37,614 nt of DNA from Mycobacterium sp. 1423905.2 (GTDB lineage: Bacteria; Actinomycetota; Actinomycetes; Mycobacteriales; Mycobacteriaceae). This document shows, piece after piece, positions 16,554 through 25,202 of this stretch (its first letter is position 1; every line of letters starts with the position of its first letter). A model generated the notes under the pieces. It had not been told where the DNA came from and made no database searches. It worked only from the letters and a program-made list of their open reading frames with translations. The stretch spans positions 1 through 37,614 of the forward strand of contig NZ_LZLE01000324.1 in the NCBI RefSeq assembly GCF_001673155.1, read 5' to 3'. A program made the translations under genes and the position numbers.

Positions 16554-18248
16554 GTGGGAGATAACGCTCTCGACGACCAGGCCCTCGGCATGTTCGCCTC
16601 TGCCCTGGCCGGCCGTGCCGTTGCGGTCGCGGGACTCGAACCGGGGGAGCCGAGTTGGACCGACGGGCGCACCATCTACCTCGACATGTCGGCAAGCTCG
16701 CGGGCCAAGCTCGAGGCCGTGGCCGTCCAGTCCTGTCTGATTGCGGCCGGCAGCCTGGATGCTGAGATCCTGCGTCGTTTGGTGCGCCATCGCCGGCTGG
16801 CCAGGCGCTACCTGGCTGTCGAGGGGCACCGCGCACTGCTGACCAACGCGAACCTGCTGCCGCCTGCCCTGGCCGGGTTGGGCGACCGCGAGATCGCGTG
16901 CGGCAGCGATTCGGCCGCGACTTCCTTCCAACTCGCCGACGGCGCCGCGGCGATCGCCGACCCGGCCCCGGTGTTCGGCGTGCTCCGGGCGGCGCAGGTG
17001 CTGGCCGCGCGACCCCAACATGTCGGACGGCCAGAGCATGCGCAGCCTCAACATGTTCCGCGCAGTCCCGGCACGCGGGACCTGGAAGACCTCGACGACG
17101 GCGAGGCCGACGTGTCCGATGATTCGGATTGGTTCACCAGCCCGGTTGGCGGGGGTGGCTTCATCGGTAAGTGGTTGGCGAAAATGCTGTCCTCGGCGCG
17201 CAAAAGCGGCAGCGGCGGCGGAGCACCCGGCGCAGACAGCCCGACGCATCGACGGAAATCCGCGGAGCGCAGCGCGCACGCCGTTTTGTCATTGGCGTCG
17301 CGGGCAGATGAGGACATCGACGACAGCGAAGCGCATTCCGAGGGCGTGCGGTATCCGGAGTGGGACGCCTCGCGCAAACGCTATCGGCCGGGGTGGTGCA
17401 CGGTGCGAGAGGTCGAGCCGAAGATCACCGCCACGGTGACTCCCGCCATCGAGGCCGCCGTCGGAGTGCGGCGTCCGCTGTCGCGGCTGGGCATGGGCTT
17501 ACACCGGCGCCCTCGCCAACCACAGGGTGACGACATCGACATCGACGCGGCGGTGCAAGCCCGCGTCGAGGCGCGTGCCGGGTCGGTGGCCGACGAGGGG
17601 GTGTACCTGGACAGTCTGCGGCGCCGGCGTGACCTCTCGGTGTTGCTCCTCCTCGACGTGTCCGGGTCGACGGCCGAGTCAGGCACACGTGGCCACACGG
17701 TGCACGACCAACAACGAATTGCCGTCGCTAATCTCCTATTGGCGCTGCATGACCTGGGTGACCGGGTAGCCCTCTATGCCTACTATTCGCAGGGCCGCGC
17801 GGCGGTGAGCATGGTGCCGGTCAAGCGGTTCGACGACCAACTCGACGCGCGCGTCCTGCGGCGGTTGAACAGTTTGACACCGGGTGCGTACTCCCGCCTC
17901 GGTGCGGCCATTCGGCACGGCGCGGCGGTGCTGGAATCGCGCGGCGGCACGTCGCGGCGATTGTTGGTGGTGTTGTCCGATGGGCTGGCCTACGACCACG
18001 GATACGAGCGCGCGCATGGCGCCGCGGATGCGCGCCGGGCGTTGACCGATGCCCGGCGCCGGGGCACGGGTTGTGTGTGCCTGACCATCGGGGCAGAAAC
18101 CGACACCGCTTCGCTGCGCGCAGTATTCGGCACTACCGCCCATACGGTGGTCGCCGATCCCGATCAACTGGCCGGTGTGATCGGACCGCTGTTTCGGTCG
18201 GCATTGCGCTCGGCGCAGGGCCGCGTCTTCACCCGCCGACACGCTTGA
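16554..18248 (+). CDS. VWA-domain protein, NorD/CbbO type (MoxR partner)
   Basis: This 564-residue protein starts at GTG 16554, seven bases after GGAGG. The C-terminal third is a von Willebrand factor A domain with a complete MIDAS motif, Asp368-x-Ser370-x-Ser372 in LLLLDVSGST, and a later LSDGLAYD strand. Before it stands YPEWDASRKRYRPGWCTVRE (267-286), a hallmark of NorD and CbbO proteins. The middle (160-265) is acidic, Gly/Ser-rich and probably disordered. NorD/CbbO proteins act with a MoxR-class AAA+ ATPase to remodel or load metal into an enzyme such as nitric oxide reductase or Rubisco. Neither enzyme is here, so the client is unknown. The ATPase follows 46 bp downstream. Confidence 0.88.
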   Translation: MGDNALDDQALGMFASALAGRAVAVAGLEPGEPSWTDGRTIYLDMSASSRAKLEAVAVQSCLIAAGSLDAEILRRLVRHRRLARRYLAVEGHRALLTNANLLPPALAGLGDREIACGSDSAATSFQLADGAAAIADPAPVFGVLRAAQVLAARPQHVGRPEHAQPQHVPRSPGTRDLEDLDDGEADVSDDSDWFTSPVGGGGFIGKWLAKMLSSARKSGSGGGAPGADSPTHRRKSAERSAHAVLSLASRADEDIDDSEAHSEGVRYPEWDASRKRYRPGWCTVREVEPKITATVTPAIEAAVGVRRPLSRLGMGLHRRPRQPQGDDIDIDAAVQARVEARAGSVADEGVYLDSLRRRRDLSVLLLLDVSGSTAESGTRGHTVHDQQRIAVANLLLALHDLGDRVALYAYYSQGRAAVSMVPVKRFDDQLDARVLRRLNSLTPGAYSRLGAAIRHGAAVLESRGGTSRRLLVVLSDGLAYDHGYERAHGAADARRALTDARRRGTGCVCLTIGAETDTASLRAVFGTTAHTVVADPDQLAGVIGPLFRSALRSAQGRVFTRRHA

Positions 18249-18256
18249 AACAAACA

Positions 18257-18285
18257 TCTGTTCCGGCTAGTCTCCGAGGAACAGA
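18257..18285. repeat. Inverted repeat TCTGTTCC / GGAACAGA between VWA and AAA+ genes
   Basis: TCTGTTCC (18257-18264) and GGAACAGA (18278-18285) are perfect 8-bp inverted repeats separated by 13 bp. The right arm runs into the ribosome site GAAGGGA of the AAA+ gene. This may be an operator, since the same word occurs in the divergent promoter at 16494, or an RNA hairpin limiting translation of the ATPase. Confidence 0.45.
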
Positions 18286-18294
18286 AGGGACGTC

Positions 18295-19149
18295 ATGGCC
18301 AGCGAGCCCAGACTTGTTCAGCCCAACGGTGCTCCGTCCGGTGCGGACGGGAGAACGGGTGTGCGGCCCTATTACCAGGCGGTGGGTAACGAAGAGGCCA
18401 TCTTCAAAGCGGCTTACCGCCAAGGCCTGGCGCTGGTGCTCAAGGGGCCGACCGGTTGCGGCAAGACCCGCTTCGTCGAGGCCATGGCCCACGACCTGGG
18501 CCGGCCGCTGATCACCGTCGCCTGCCACGATGACTTGACCACGGCGGACTTGGTCGGGCGCTATCTGCTGCGCGGCGACGAAACGGTATGGGTGGACGGT
18601 CCCCTGACTGTGGCGGTACGCGAAGGCGCAATCTGCTATCTCGACGAGGTAGTGGAAGCTCGCCAGGACACTACCGTGGTGTTGCATCCGCTCGCCGACT
18701 ATCGGCGCCAGCTACCCATCGAGCGGCTGGGGGTAACCCTGGACGCGGCACCCGGATTCGGGTTGGTGGTGTCCTACAACCCCGGCTACCAAAGCGTGCT
18801 CAAGGATCTCAAGGATTCGACTCGTCAGCGCATGGTTGCCATCGAATTCGACTTCCCCGCAGCCGATCTGGAGGAGAAAATCGTGGCGCACGAGGCGGGC
18901 GTCGACACGGCGATCGCCGCCGCCCTGGTGCGCCTGGCGCACGCCATCCGCCGGCTGGAAACCGGGGGACTGCGGGAGGTCGCCTCGACGCGCTTGCTGA
19001 TTGCGGCCGGCCGGCTGGTCGCGGAGGGTTTGGGCCCGCGGGAGGCCGCCCAGGCCGCCATCGCTGGACCGCTCACCGACGATCGAATGGTGAGCCGGGG
19101 CTTGCACGAATTGATCGACATCTATCTGGGCGAGCCGGCGGTCTATTGA
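18295..19149 (+). CDS. MoxR-class AAA+ ATPase, NorQ/CbbQ type
   Basis: This 284-residue single-domain ATPase has Walker A GPTGCGKT (51-58), Walker B ICYLDE (113-118), sensor-1 segment [10 protein letters not shown] and an arginine region [25 protein letters not shown] is typical of the CbbQ/NirQ/NorQ branch of MoxR proteins. Such ATPases form hexamers that, with a VWA partner, activate a target enzyme by remodelling or cofactor insertion. The VWA partner is the gene immediately upstream (564 residues). The usual order in nor and cbb loci is ATPase first; here it is reversed. RBS GAAGGGA precedes ATG 18295. Confidence 0.92.
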   Translation: MASEPRLVQPNGAPSGADGRTGVRPYYQAVGNEEAIFKAAYRQGLALVLKGPTGCGKTRFVEAMAHDLGRPLITVACHDDLTTADLVGRYLLRGDETVWVDGPLTVAVREGAICYLDEVVEARQDTTVVLHPLADYRRQLPIERLGVTLDAAPGFGLVVSYNPGYQSVLKDLKDSTRQRMVAIEFDFPAADLEEKIVAHEAGVDTAIAAALVRLAHAIRRLETGGLREVASTRLLIAAGRLVAEGLGPREAAQAAIAGPLTDDRMVSRGLHELIDIYLGEPAVY

Positions 19150-19230
19150 CGCCCTCGCTCGCCGTCACTAGCGTGCTGAACAAATATTAGGTCGACAGAT
19201 ATACCGCGAGTCGCCACTTCGGGAGACCAG

Positions 19231-20352
19231 ATGTCATACGAAAGCACCGCAGAACCGATCAAGGTCGGCTATCTGATGGACTTCAGGCTCCCGCCGGGAT
19301 TCCCAGACGAAATGCGGGCGGACTTCACACGGAGTTTTGACCTGGTCTTCGAGGAGGCGGTCGAAAGCGCGGTGCTGGATCGACCGGTGCAGATGATCTA
19401 CCGGGAAGTCGAGGGGCTGCCCAAGGGGTCGGTCAAGGCGGTGATCGACGCGTTCGGCGAGCTTGTCGACGAGGGTTGTCTGGTGGTGTTCGGCCCGCAC
19501 ATCACCGACAATTGCGTGCCCACCCGGGAGGCCGTCGAGGAGCGATTCAAGGTTCCGGCCATCAGCGTCACCGGCACCGACGACTGGTTGGGCGAATGGA
19601 CATTCGCCTTCCCGCAAGGATCGATGACCGACGAGCCGATCTTCATCACCGACTTGGTCGCCAAGCGCAATTTGACCGAGATCGGTGTCCTCGTCGAGCA
19701 AAACCTGATCGGCGAGAGCTATCTGAAAAATCTGCGAAGCGCCTGCCGGCGCAAGGGTATTCGCATTGTCGCCGAAGCACCGATCGCGCAGACCGCCCAA
19801 GACATCAATGACGCGGTGAAAACGTTGCACGACGCCAAGGCGCAGGCAATCGTCCACCTGGGCTTCGGGTTCGGCATCGTGTTCATTAATCCGGCACTGC
19901 AGGCCGTCGATTGGGATCCGCCGCGGTTCACCACCACGGCCTTTCAGAATGCCTGGGTCAACCCGATCATGTGGAACGCGTTTTTGGGCTGGGTCGGGGT
20001 GGACCAGTACGACGAGCAGAACCCCATGGGCCAGGCCTTTCTCGACCGTTACGCGACAAAGTACGGCGGACGCCGTCCCGAATACTGTGTCCCGCCGGTC
20101 AACCACGACGTCGCCGCGACACTCGTGCGCGCGTTCGCCGACGCCCATCCGTTGAGTCCGCGCGGGGTGAAAGAGGCTTTGGAGCGAGTCAAGATGATGC
20201 CCGCCGCGGCTGGCGCGCCGGGCACGCGAGTGTCGTTCGGCAAGTGGACCCGTCGGGCTTGGATGGGTGCGGGGTATCTGGTGGCGCGCAGCCTCGATGC
20301 CGACGGTGTCAACTCGCATTTGGTCGATCGCTTCGGAGAGGACGGCCCATGA
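19231..20352 (+). CDS. Type 1 periplasmic-binding-fold protein without signal peptide
   Basis: This 373-residue protein has the two-lobe fold of branched-chain amino acid, amide or urea binding proteins (LivJ/AmiC type). Recognisable parts are IKVGYLMDF at the N-terminus, LVVFGPHITDN, VPAISVTGTDDWLGEW, then VLVEQNLIGESYLKNLRSAC and HLGFGFGIVFINPAL. Unlike transport proteins it begins MSYESTAEPIKVGY with no hydrophobic leader and no lipobox, so it is probably cytoplasmic. No permease or ATPase of an ABC transporter is nearby. AmiC is a precedent for a cytoplasmic ligand sensor with this fold. It overlaps the AveC-like gene by ATGA and sits in the plus-strand arm after the AAA+ ATPase. The ligand is unknown. 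Confidence 0.83.
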   Translation: MSYESTAEPIKVGYLMDFRLPPGFPDEMRADFTRSFDLVFEEAVESAVLDRPVQMIYREVEGLPKGSVKAVIDAFGELVDEGCLVVFGPHITDNCVPTREAVEERFKVPAISVTGTDDWLGEWTFAFPQGSMTDEPIFITDLVAKRNLTEIGVLVEQNLIGESYLKNLRSACRRKGIRIVAEAPIAQTAQDINDAVKTLHDAKAQAIVHLGFGFGIVFINPALQAVDWDPPRFTTTAFQNAWVNPIMWNAFLGWVGVDQYDEQNPMGQAFLDRYATKYGGRRPEYCVPPVNHDVAATLVRAFADAHPLSPRGVKEALERVKMMPAAAGAPGTRVSFGKWTRRAWMGAGYLVARSLDADGVNSHLVDRFGEDGP

Positions 20353-21479
20353 CTACTCGATCCGCCCCGCCCGAGGACCAGAAGTCGAACCGCGCGCAGA
20401 ACGGCGCGAAGCGAGCCTGGGGAGGCTGGCTGGCCGGGGCGGCGCTGGCGGCGTTCGCGCTGTTCTTCATCGCCAACTGCCGCACTGCCCTGGACCCGCG
20501 CGTTGCCAACCCGAACGTGCAGGGGCGCCCCCGACCGGTGAAATTCCTCTTCGGCCTGGACTACATCACCTTCCTGCACGTCGCCACCGTGATCATGCTG
20601 ATCGTGCTGCTGGTGGTGTTCATCCGGGGCTGGCGGCGCAATCCGGGCAGTCCGGCGATGTTGATGTTCCTGTGCACCACGCTGATCGTCTGGCAGGACC
20701 CGATCATGAACTGGGCGCCGTTCGCGGTCTACAACCCCGACCTGATCCACTGGCCGGAGTCGTGGCCGTTGGTATCACTGTCGCCGACCGTCGAACCGTT
20801 CGTCGTATTCGGTTATGTGATGTTCTATTTCGGACCGTACTTCCCGGCGGTGTGGATCCTGCGCAAGCTACAAGCCAAGAAAGGGCCGGAACACTTCGTA
20901 TCACGGCACCCGTTGGTCTGCCTGGGCCTGCTGACCTGTGCGATCGGCTTCGTGTTCGATGCGCTGCTGGAGATCCAGCTCGTCCACTTCGGCATGTACA
21001 TCTACTCGCAAGTGATCCCGTGGGGTTCGGTGTTCACCGGCACCACTTTTCAGTTCCCGTTGATCTGGGAGTCGTTCTCGGTGACATTTGTGATGGTCCC
21101 CGCAGCGATCCTCTGCTACCGCGACGACACCGGAAAATCGGTGGCCGAGAAGCTGGCCGCCAAAGCCAAGATCCTGCCGAGCCGGCCGGTGCTCGGGACG
21201 TTCCTGGTGATGTTCGCCATCATCAACGTGTCCTATTTCGCCTACGGGGGATGGTTCGCGGTCATCAAGGCCAGCAAAGCGGCCACGTCGGTGGCCTGCC
21301 CCTGGCCCTACCCCGAGGCCAAAGTGTATGACCCACAGGGCTTTTACGAGGGGGCCGGTGCCGCGGGGCCGTACTCGGTGGGCATCTGGTCGACCTGGAT
21401 GAGCGGGCAACCGAACGGGCGACCCCAGGTCAACCCGCCTGCGGCGGGTCAAGGCGCGTGCGCGAGCAAGAATGGGTGA
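20349..21479 (+). CDS. AveC-like (spirocyclase family) membrane protein
   Basis: This 376-residue membrane protein starts at ATG 20349, overlapping the previous stop by four bases. After a polar N-terminus it has about seven hydrophobic segments: about 26-43, ITFLHVATVIMLIVLLVVFI (about 74-93), 97-115, 150-175, 190-215, 230-260 and 285-305. Motifs include FLCTTLIVWQDPIMNW, PWGSVFTGTTFQFPLIWESF and PWPYPEAKVYDPQGFYEGAG. I recall this pattern from proteins annotated as the spirocyclase AveC family; AveC shapes the spiroketal of avermectin in Streptomyces. No polyketide synthase is in the window, so the substrate here must be different. Confidence in the family is moderate and in the reaction low. 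Confidence 0.72.
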   Translation: MTTRSAPPEDQKSNRAQNGAKRAWGGWLAGAALAAFALFFIANCRTALDPRVANPNVQGRPRPVKFLFGLDYITFLHVATVIMLIVLLVVFIRGWRRNPGSPAMLMFLCTTLIVWQDPIMNWAPFAVYNPDLIHWPESWPLVSLSPTVEPFVVFGYVMFYFGPYFPAVWILRKLQAKKGPEHFVSRHPLVCLGLLTCAIGFVFDALLEIQLVHFGMYIYSQVIPWGSVFTGTTFQFPLIWESFSVTFVMVPAAILCYRDDTGKSVAEKLAAKAKILPSRPVLGTFLVMFAIINVSYFAYGGWFAVIKASKAATSVACPWPYPEAKVYDPQGFYEGAGAAGPYSVGIWSTWMSGQPNGRPQVNPPAAGQGACASKNG

Positions 21480-22362
21480 GCCGCGCACGGTGGTCATCAC
21501 CGGCGCGTCACGGGGGCTGGGGTTCGCCTCGGCCGTGCGACTGTACCGCGAGGGGTGGCGCGTGGTGGCGGCGATGCGCACACCCGAGCGCGCGCTTGCA
21601 CCGCTGCGTCAGGCGACGGGGGCGGGCCCGGCCGCTGAGCGTCTGATCCCGATACAACTCGACCTCACCGATCCCGCCTCGATTTCTTTGGCGGCCAAAG
21701 CAATTGAGGAAGCGGTAGGGGTGCCGTACGCGCTGGTGCACAACGCCGGGATCTCCGCTGCCGGCATGGTCGAAGAAACCGATATGGCGTTGTGGCAGCG
21801 GATGTTCGCCACCCATGTGCTGGGACCGGTCGCGCTCACCCAGGCTCTGTTACCCGCCATGCGGACCGCGGGCCAGGGGCGGATTGTGCTGATATCCAGT
21901 GCGGCCGGGGTGCGCGGTCAACCGGCCACCGCACCGTACTCGGCGGCCAAGGGAGCGCTGGAGCGTTGGGGCGAAGCCATGGCGTGCGAGATCGCCCCCT
22001 TCGGTCTGGGCGTCACCGTGTTGGTGACCGGTACGTACGACACCGACATCATCACCGACGCCGGCACCACTGACGATCGCGATTTCACGGGTCCGTACGC
22101 CCGACTGCACGACACCATGGACACCCGCGGACGGTTCGCCATGAAGTTCGCCCGCGCGCCCGAGCGGTTCCCCGACGGACTGCTCAAGGCGCTCGAGGAC
22201 CGAAAGCCTTTCCGCCGCCGCGCGGTAGGACCCGATGCCGCAATGCTATTGCTGTGCAGCAGGATTGCTCCCGCGGCGGCCATGCACCACCTGTCCCGGC
22301 TGGTGCTGGGCATCCCGAGGCAGGGCGCGTTGCGGAGCTCATCGAAGACCAAGGGGGACTGA
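21472..22362 (+). CDS. Short-chain dehydrogenase/reductase
   Basis: This 296-residue classical SDR has TGASRGLG near residues 10-17, the NAG motif in LVHNAGISAAG, the catalytic serine in IVLISSAAG and the YSAAK motif in PYSAAKGALE. The C-terminal 60 residues are longer than the core and include RFPDGLLKALEDRKPFRRRA. It overlaps the AveC-like gene by eight bases and ends one base before the start codon of the P450 gene, so it is in the same operon. The likely reaction is reversible alcohol/ketone oxidation on an intermediate of this pathway; the substrate is unknown. Confidence 0.88.
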   Translation: MGEPRTVVITGASRGLGFASAVRLYREGWRVVAAMRTPERALAPLRQATGAGPAAERLIPIQLDLTDPASISLAAKAIEEAVGVPYALVHNAGISAAGMVEETDMALWQRMFATHVLGPVALTQALLPAMRTAGQGRIVLISSAAGVRGQPATAPYSAAKGALERWGEAMACEIAPFGLGVTVLVTGTYDTDIITDAGTTDDRDFTGPYARLHDTMDTRGRFAMKFARAPERFPDGLLKALEDRKPFRRRAVGPDAAMLLLCSRIAPAAAMHHLSRLVLGIPRQGALRSSSKTKGD

Positions 22363-22363
22363 C

Positions 22364-23578
22364 ATGGAACAACTCTTCGACGATCTGGAGGACTTCGGCG
22401 CCTTCGACGACGCGGTGTCCGGTGACGTTCGTGACCCGTACACGGAACTGGCGCGGTTGCGCCGCGAGGAGCCCATCCAACGTCTCGACGTCTCCGGCAT
22501 GCCGCACGAAGAATCCAAACCGGTGTTCATCGTGTACCGCCACGAGGAAGCGCAGCAGATGCTGCGCGACCACGAGACGTTCTCGTCGGCGGCCGTCATC
22601 GCGGCCTTCGGGCCGGTGCTGGGCGAACGCGTGATGCTCGGCATGGACGAACCGGTGCACGGTCGACTGCGGTCACTGGTGTCAAAAGCGTTTTCGCAGA
22701 AGGCGTTGGCGCGGTGGGAGAACGAACTCGTCGGCCGGGTGGGCAATGGCCTCATCGACAAATTCGCCGCCAACGGCAAAGCGGACCTGGTCAAGGAGTT
22801 CACCTTCGACTACCCCAGCCAGATCATCGCCGGCCTGCTGGGACTGCCCGAGCAGGACTACCCGCAGTTCCAGCGCTGGTCCATCTCCTTGCTGAGCTGG
22901 ATCCTCAATCCCGAACGCGGTCTGGCCGCGTCGGCCGCGCTGTGCGAGTACTTCGCGCCCATCCTCGCCGCCCGGCGCGCCGCGCCGCGAAACGACTTGA
23001 TCAGCGCGTTGGCCGACGCCGAGATAGACGGCCAGAAACTCGATGACGAGGAGATCTACTCCTTCCTTCGCCTGTTGCTGCCCGCCGGCGTCGAGACCAC
23101 CTACCGGTCGCTGGGCAGCCTGCTGCTGGCGCTGCTGTCGAATCCCGGGCAACTGGACGCCATCCGCGTGGATCGTTCCCTGCTGCCGCAGGCCATCGAG
23201 GAAGGCGTGCGCTGGGAACCACCACTGCTGACCATCACCCGGGTCGCCACCAGAGACACCGAACTGGGCGGGGTGCCGATACCGGCAGGTTCGACGGTGA
23301 TGCCGATGCTCGGCGCCGCCAACCGGCAAGAGGACCGCTACCCCGATCCGGATACCTTCGACATCTTCCGCACGCCTAGAGGCCACCTTGGCTGGGGGCA
23401 CGGCGTGCACGTCTGTCTCGGTATGCACCTGGCGCGGCTGGAGATGCGGACCGCCATCAACCTCCTGCTGGACCGGCTGCCCAACCTGCGGCTGGATCCC
23501 GACGGAAACGACCCGCACATCCGCGGTCAGGTGTTCCGGTCACCGACGTCGGTGCCGGTCCTTTTCGACCCTCAATAG
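22364..23578 (+). CDS. Cytochrome P450
   Basis: This 404-residue soluble P450 has I-helix AGVETT (241-246), K-helix ExxR at Glu280/Arg283, and haem-ligand segment WGHGVHVCLG with the thiolate Cys351. The first residue of the haem motif, normally Phe, is Trp. These enzymes hydroxylate a substrate with electrons from ferredoxin and a reductase; no ferredoxin gene is adjacent. I set the start at ATG 22364, one base after the SDR stop codon; a longer frame upstream is within the SDR gene. With the SDR and aldehyde dehydrogenase next to it, a hydroxylation, alcohol, aldehyde, acid sequence is plausible. I cannot assign a CYP number. Confidence 0.93.
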   Translation: MEQLFDDLEDFGAFDDAVSGDVRDPYTELARLRREEPIQRLDVSGMPHEESKPVFIVYRHEEAQQMLRDHETFSSAAVIAAFGPVLGERVMLGMDEPVHGRLRSLVSKAFSQKALARWENELVGRVGNGLIDKFAANGKADLVKEFTFDYPSQIIAGLLGLPEQDYPQFQRWSISLLSWILNPERGLAASAALCEYFAPILAARRAAPRNDLISALADAEIDGQKLDDEEIYSFLRLLLPAGVETTYRSLGSLLLALLSNPGQLDAIRVDRSLLPQAIEEGVRWEPPLLTITRVATRDTELGGVPIPAGSTVMPMLGAANRQEDRYPDPDTFDIFRTPRGHLGWGHGVHVCLGMHLARLEMRTAINLLLDRLPNLRLDPDGNDPHIRGQVFRSPTSVPVLFDPQ

Positions 23579-23711
23579 GCGCGCCGGTGAAGTTGCACCT
23601 TGCCAATCGGCTAGTTTCCAGTAAGGCTCACTACAGGGTGGCCCGCCCGGGGGTGTCATTTCCCGTCCCGGCGCTCTAACCAGCGCTTCGTCGAAAGAGA
23701 GCTGAACAGAT

Positions 23712-25196
23712 ATGACTAACACTGTAAAGGTCCGGTTCGAGCCGAAGATGATGATCGACGGCAAGCTCGTCGACGGCCAGGCCGGCACCTTCACCAACAT
23801 CAACCCCGCGACCGAGGAATCGCTCGGGGAGGTGGCCGACGCTTCCAAGGAGGACATGCACCGGGCCATCGACGCGGCCCGACGGGCCTTCGACGAGACC
23901 GACTGGTCGACCAACAAGGAGTTACGCAAGCGCTGTCTGTTGCAGCTGCACGACGCTATCGAGGAGGAGAAGGAGGAGCTGCGCGAGGAGCTCATCCTCG
24001 AGGTCGGCTCGCCGCGCGCCATCACCTTCGGGCCGCAGCTGGATGCTCCGCTGCAAGACGGGCTGAAGTACCCGGCGAGACTGATCGACGAGTACGCCTG
24101 GGAAACCGACCTCGGCGACCGGGTCATCAGCCTCACCGGGGCCAACACCACCATCAAGGTCTGGCGGGAGCCCGTCGGCGTGGTCGGTGCGATCGTGCCG
24201 TGGAACTTTCCCTTCGAAGTCACCCTCAACAAGCTCGGCCAGGCATTGGGGACCGGCAACACCGTCGTGCTCAAGCCCGCGCCCAACACGCCGTTCAACG
24301 CCACCCGGCTGGGCCGGCTGATCGCCGAGAAGACCGACATCCCCGCCGGCGTGGTCAATGTCGTCACCGCCTCGGATCACTTCGTGGGCGAAGAGCTCAC
24401 CCTGTCACCGAAAGTCGACCTGATCTCGTTCACCGGCTCGACGGTGGTCGGCAAGCGGATCATGGAAAAGGGCGCGGCGACCATGAAGCGGCTGTTCCTC
24501 GAGCTGGGCGGCAAATCGGCCACCATCGTCTTGGAAGACGCGGACTTCGGATTGGCCTGCGCGATCGGCATCGCGCCATGCATGCATGCTGGGCAGGGCT
24601 GCGCGAACCCGACGCGGATGCTGCTGCCGCGGTCGCGTTACGACGAGGGGGTGGCGATCCTCAAGAGCATCTACGAGAACGTCACCTGCGGCGACCCGCA
24701 GGATCCCGGGACCCTATGCGGCCCAGTGATTTCGGAGAAGCAACGAGACCGGGTGATGGGCTACATCCGCAAGGGCGTCGAAGAGGGTGCCACGGCGCTG
24801 GTGGGCGGACCTGACGCCGAAACCGGTTTCGACAAAGGATTCTTCGTCAGGCCAACGCTTTTCACCGACGTCGACAACTCCATGACCATCGCCCAGGAGG
24901 AGATCTTCGGCCCGGTGCTCTCGGTCATCCCGTTCGACGACGAAGAAGACGCCATTCGCATCGCCAACGACAGCAAGTACGGATTGGCCGGCAACGTCAT
25001 GTCGGGTTCGCTGGAGCACTCTCTGGCGGTGGCCCGCCGAATCAAGGCCGGCTTCATCGGCGTCAACGGCGGCGCTCCGTACGGCGCGGACACCCCGTTC
25101 GGCGGGTATAAGGACAGCGGTGTGGGACGGCAGAACGGTGTGGCCGGCTTCGACCAGTACACCGAAGTCAAGTCGGTGGGTTATCCGGCGGGATAA
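23712..25196 (+). CDS. NAD(P)-dependent aldehyde dehydrogenase
   Basis: This 494-residue enzyme is of the classical aldehyde dehydrogenase superfamily and oxidises an aldehyde to the acid. All key residues are visible: Asn165 in VPWNFPFE, Lys188 in VLKPAP, Glu264 in LELGGKSA and the nucleophile Cys297 in GQGCANPTR. The C-terminal EEIFGPVLSVIPF and FGGYKDSGVGRQ are intact. It follows the P450 gene after 133 bp, in which GAACAGAT precedes the ATG; the ribosome site (AAAGAGAG) is rather distant. The substrate is probably the aldehyde from the P450/SDR steps, by inference. Confidence 0.94.
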   Translation: MTNTVKVRFEPKMMIDGKLVDGQAGTFTNINPATEESLGEVADASKEDMHRAIDAARRAFDETDWSTNKELRKRCLLQLHDAIEEEKEELREELILEVGSPRAITFGPQLDAPLQDGLKYPARLIDEYAWETDLGDRVISLTGANTTIKVWREPVGVVGAIVPWNFPFEVTLNKLGQALGTGNTVVLKPAPNTPFNATRLGRLIAEKTDIPAGVVNVVTASDHFVGEELTLSPKVDLISFTGSTVVGKRIMEKGAATMKRLFLELGGKSATIVLEDADFGLACAIGIAPCMHAGQGCANPTRMLLPRSRYDEGVAILKSIYENVTCGDPQDPGTLCGPVISEKQRDRVMGYIRKGVEEGATALVGGPDAETGFDKGFFVRPTLFTDVDNSMTIAQEEIFGPVLSVIPFDDEEDAIRIANDSKYGLAGNVMSGSLEHSLAVARRIKAGFIGVNGGAPYGADTPFGGYKDSGVGRQNGVAGFDQYTEVKSVGYPAG

Positions 25197-25202
25197 CCAC
25201 TT

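Noticed and set aside
16447..16836. N-terminal extension of the catalytic acyl-CoA dehydrogenase
   Set aside because: It runs antisense into the VWA gene, is Pro/Arg-rich and has no dehydrogenase similarity; the family start fits GTG 16446.
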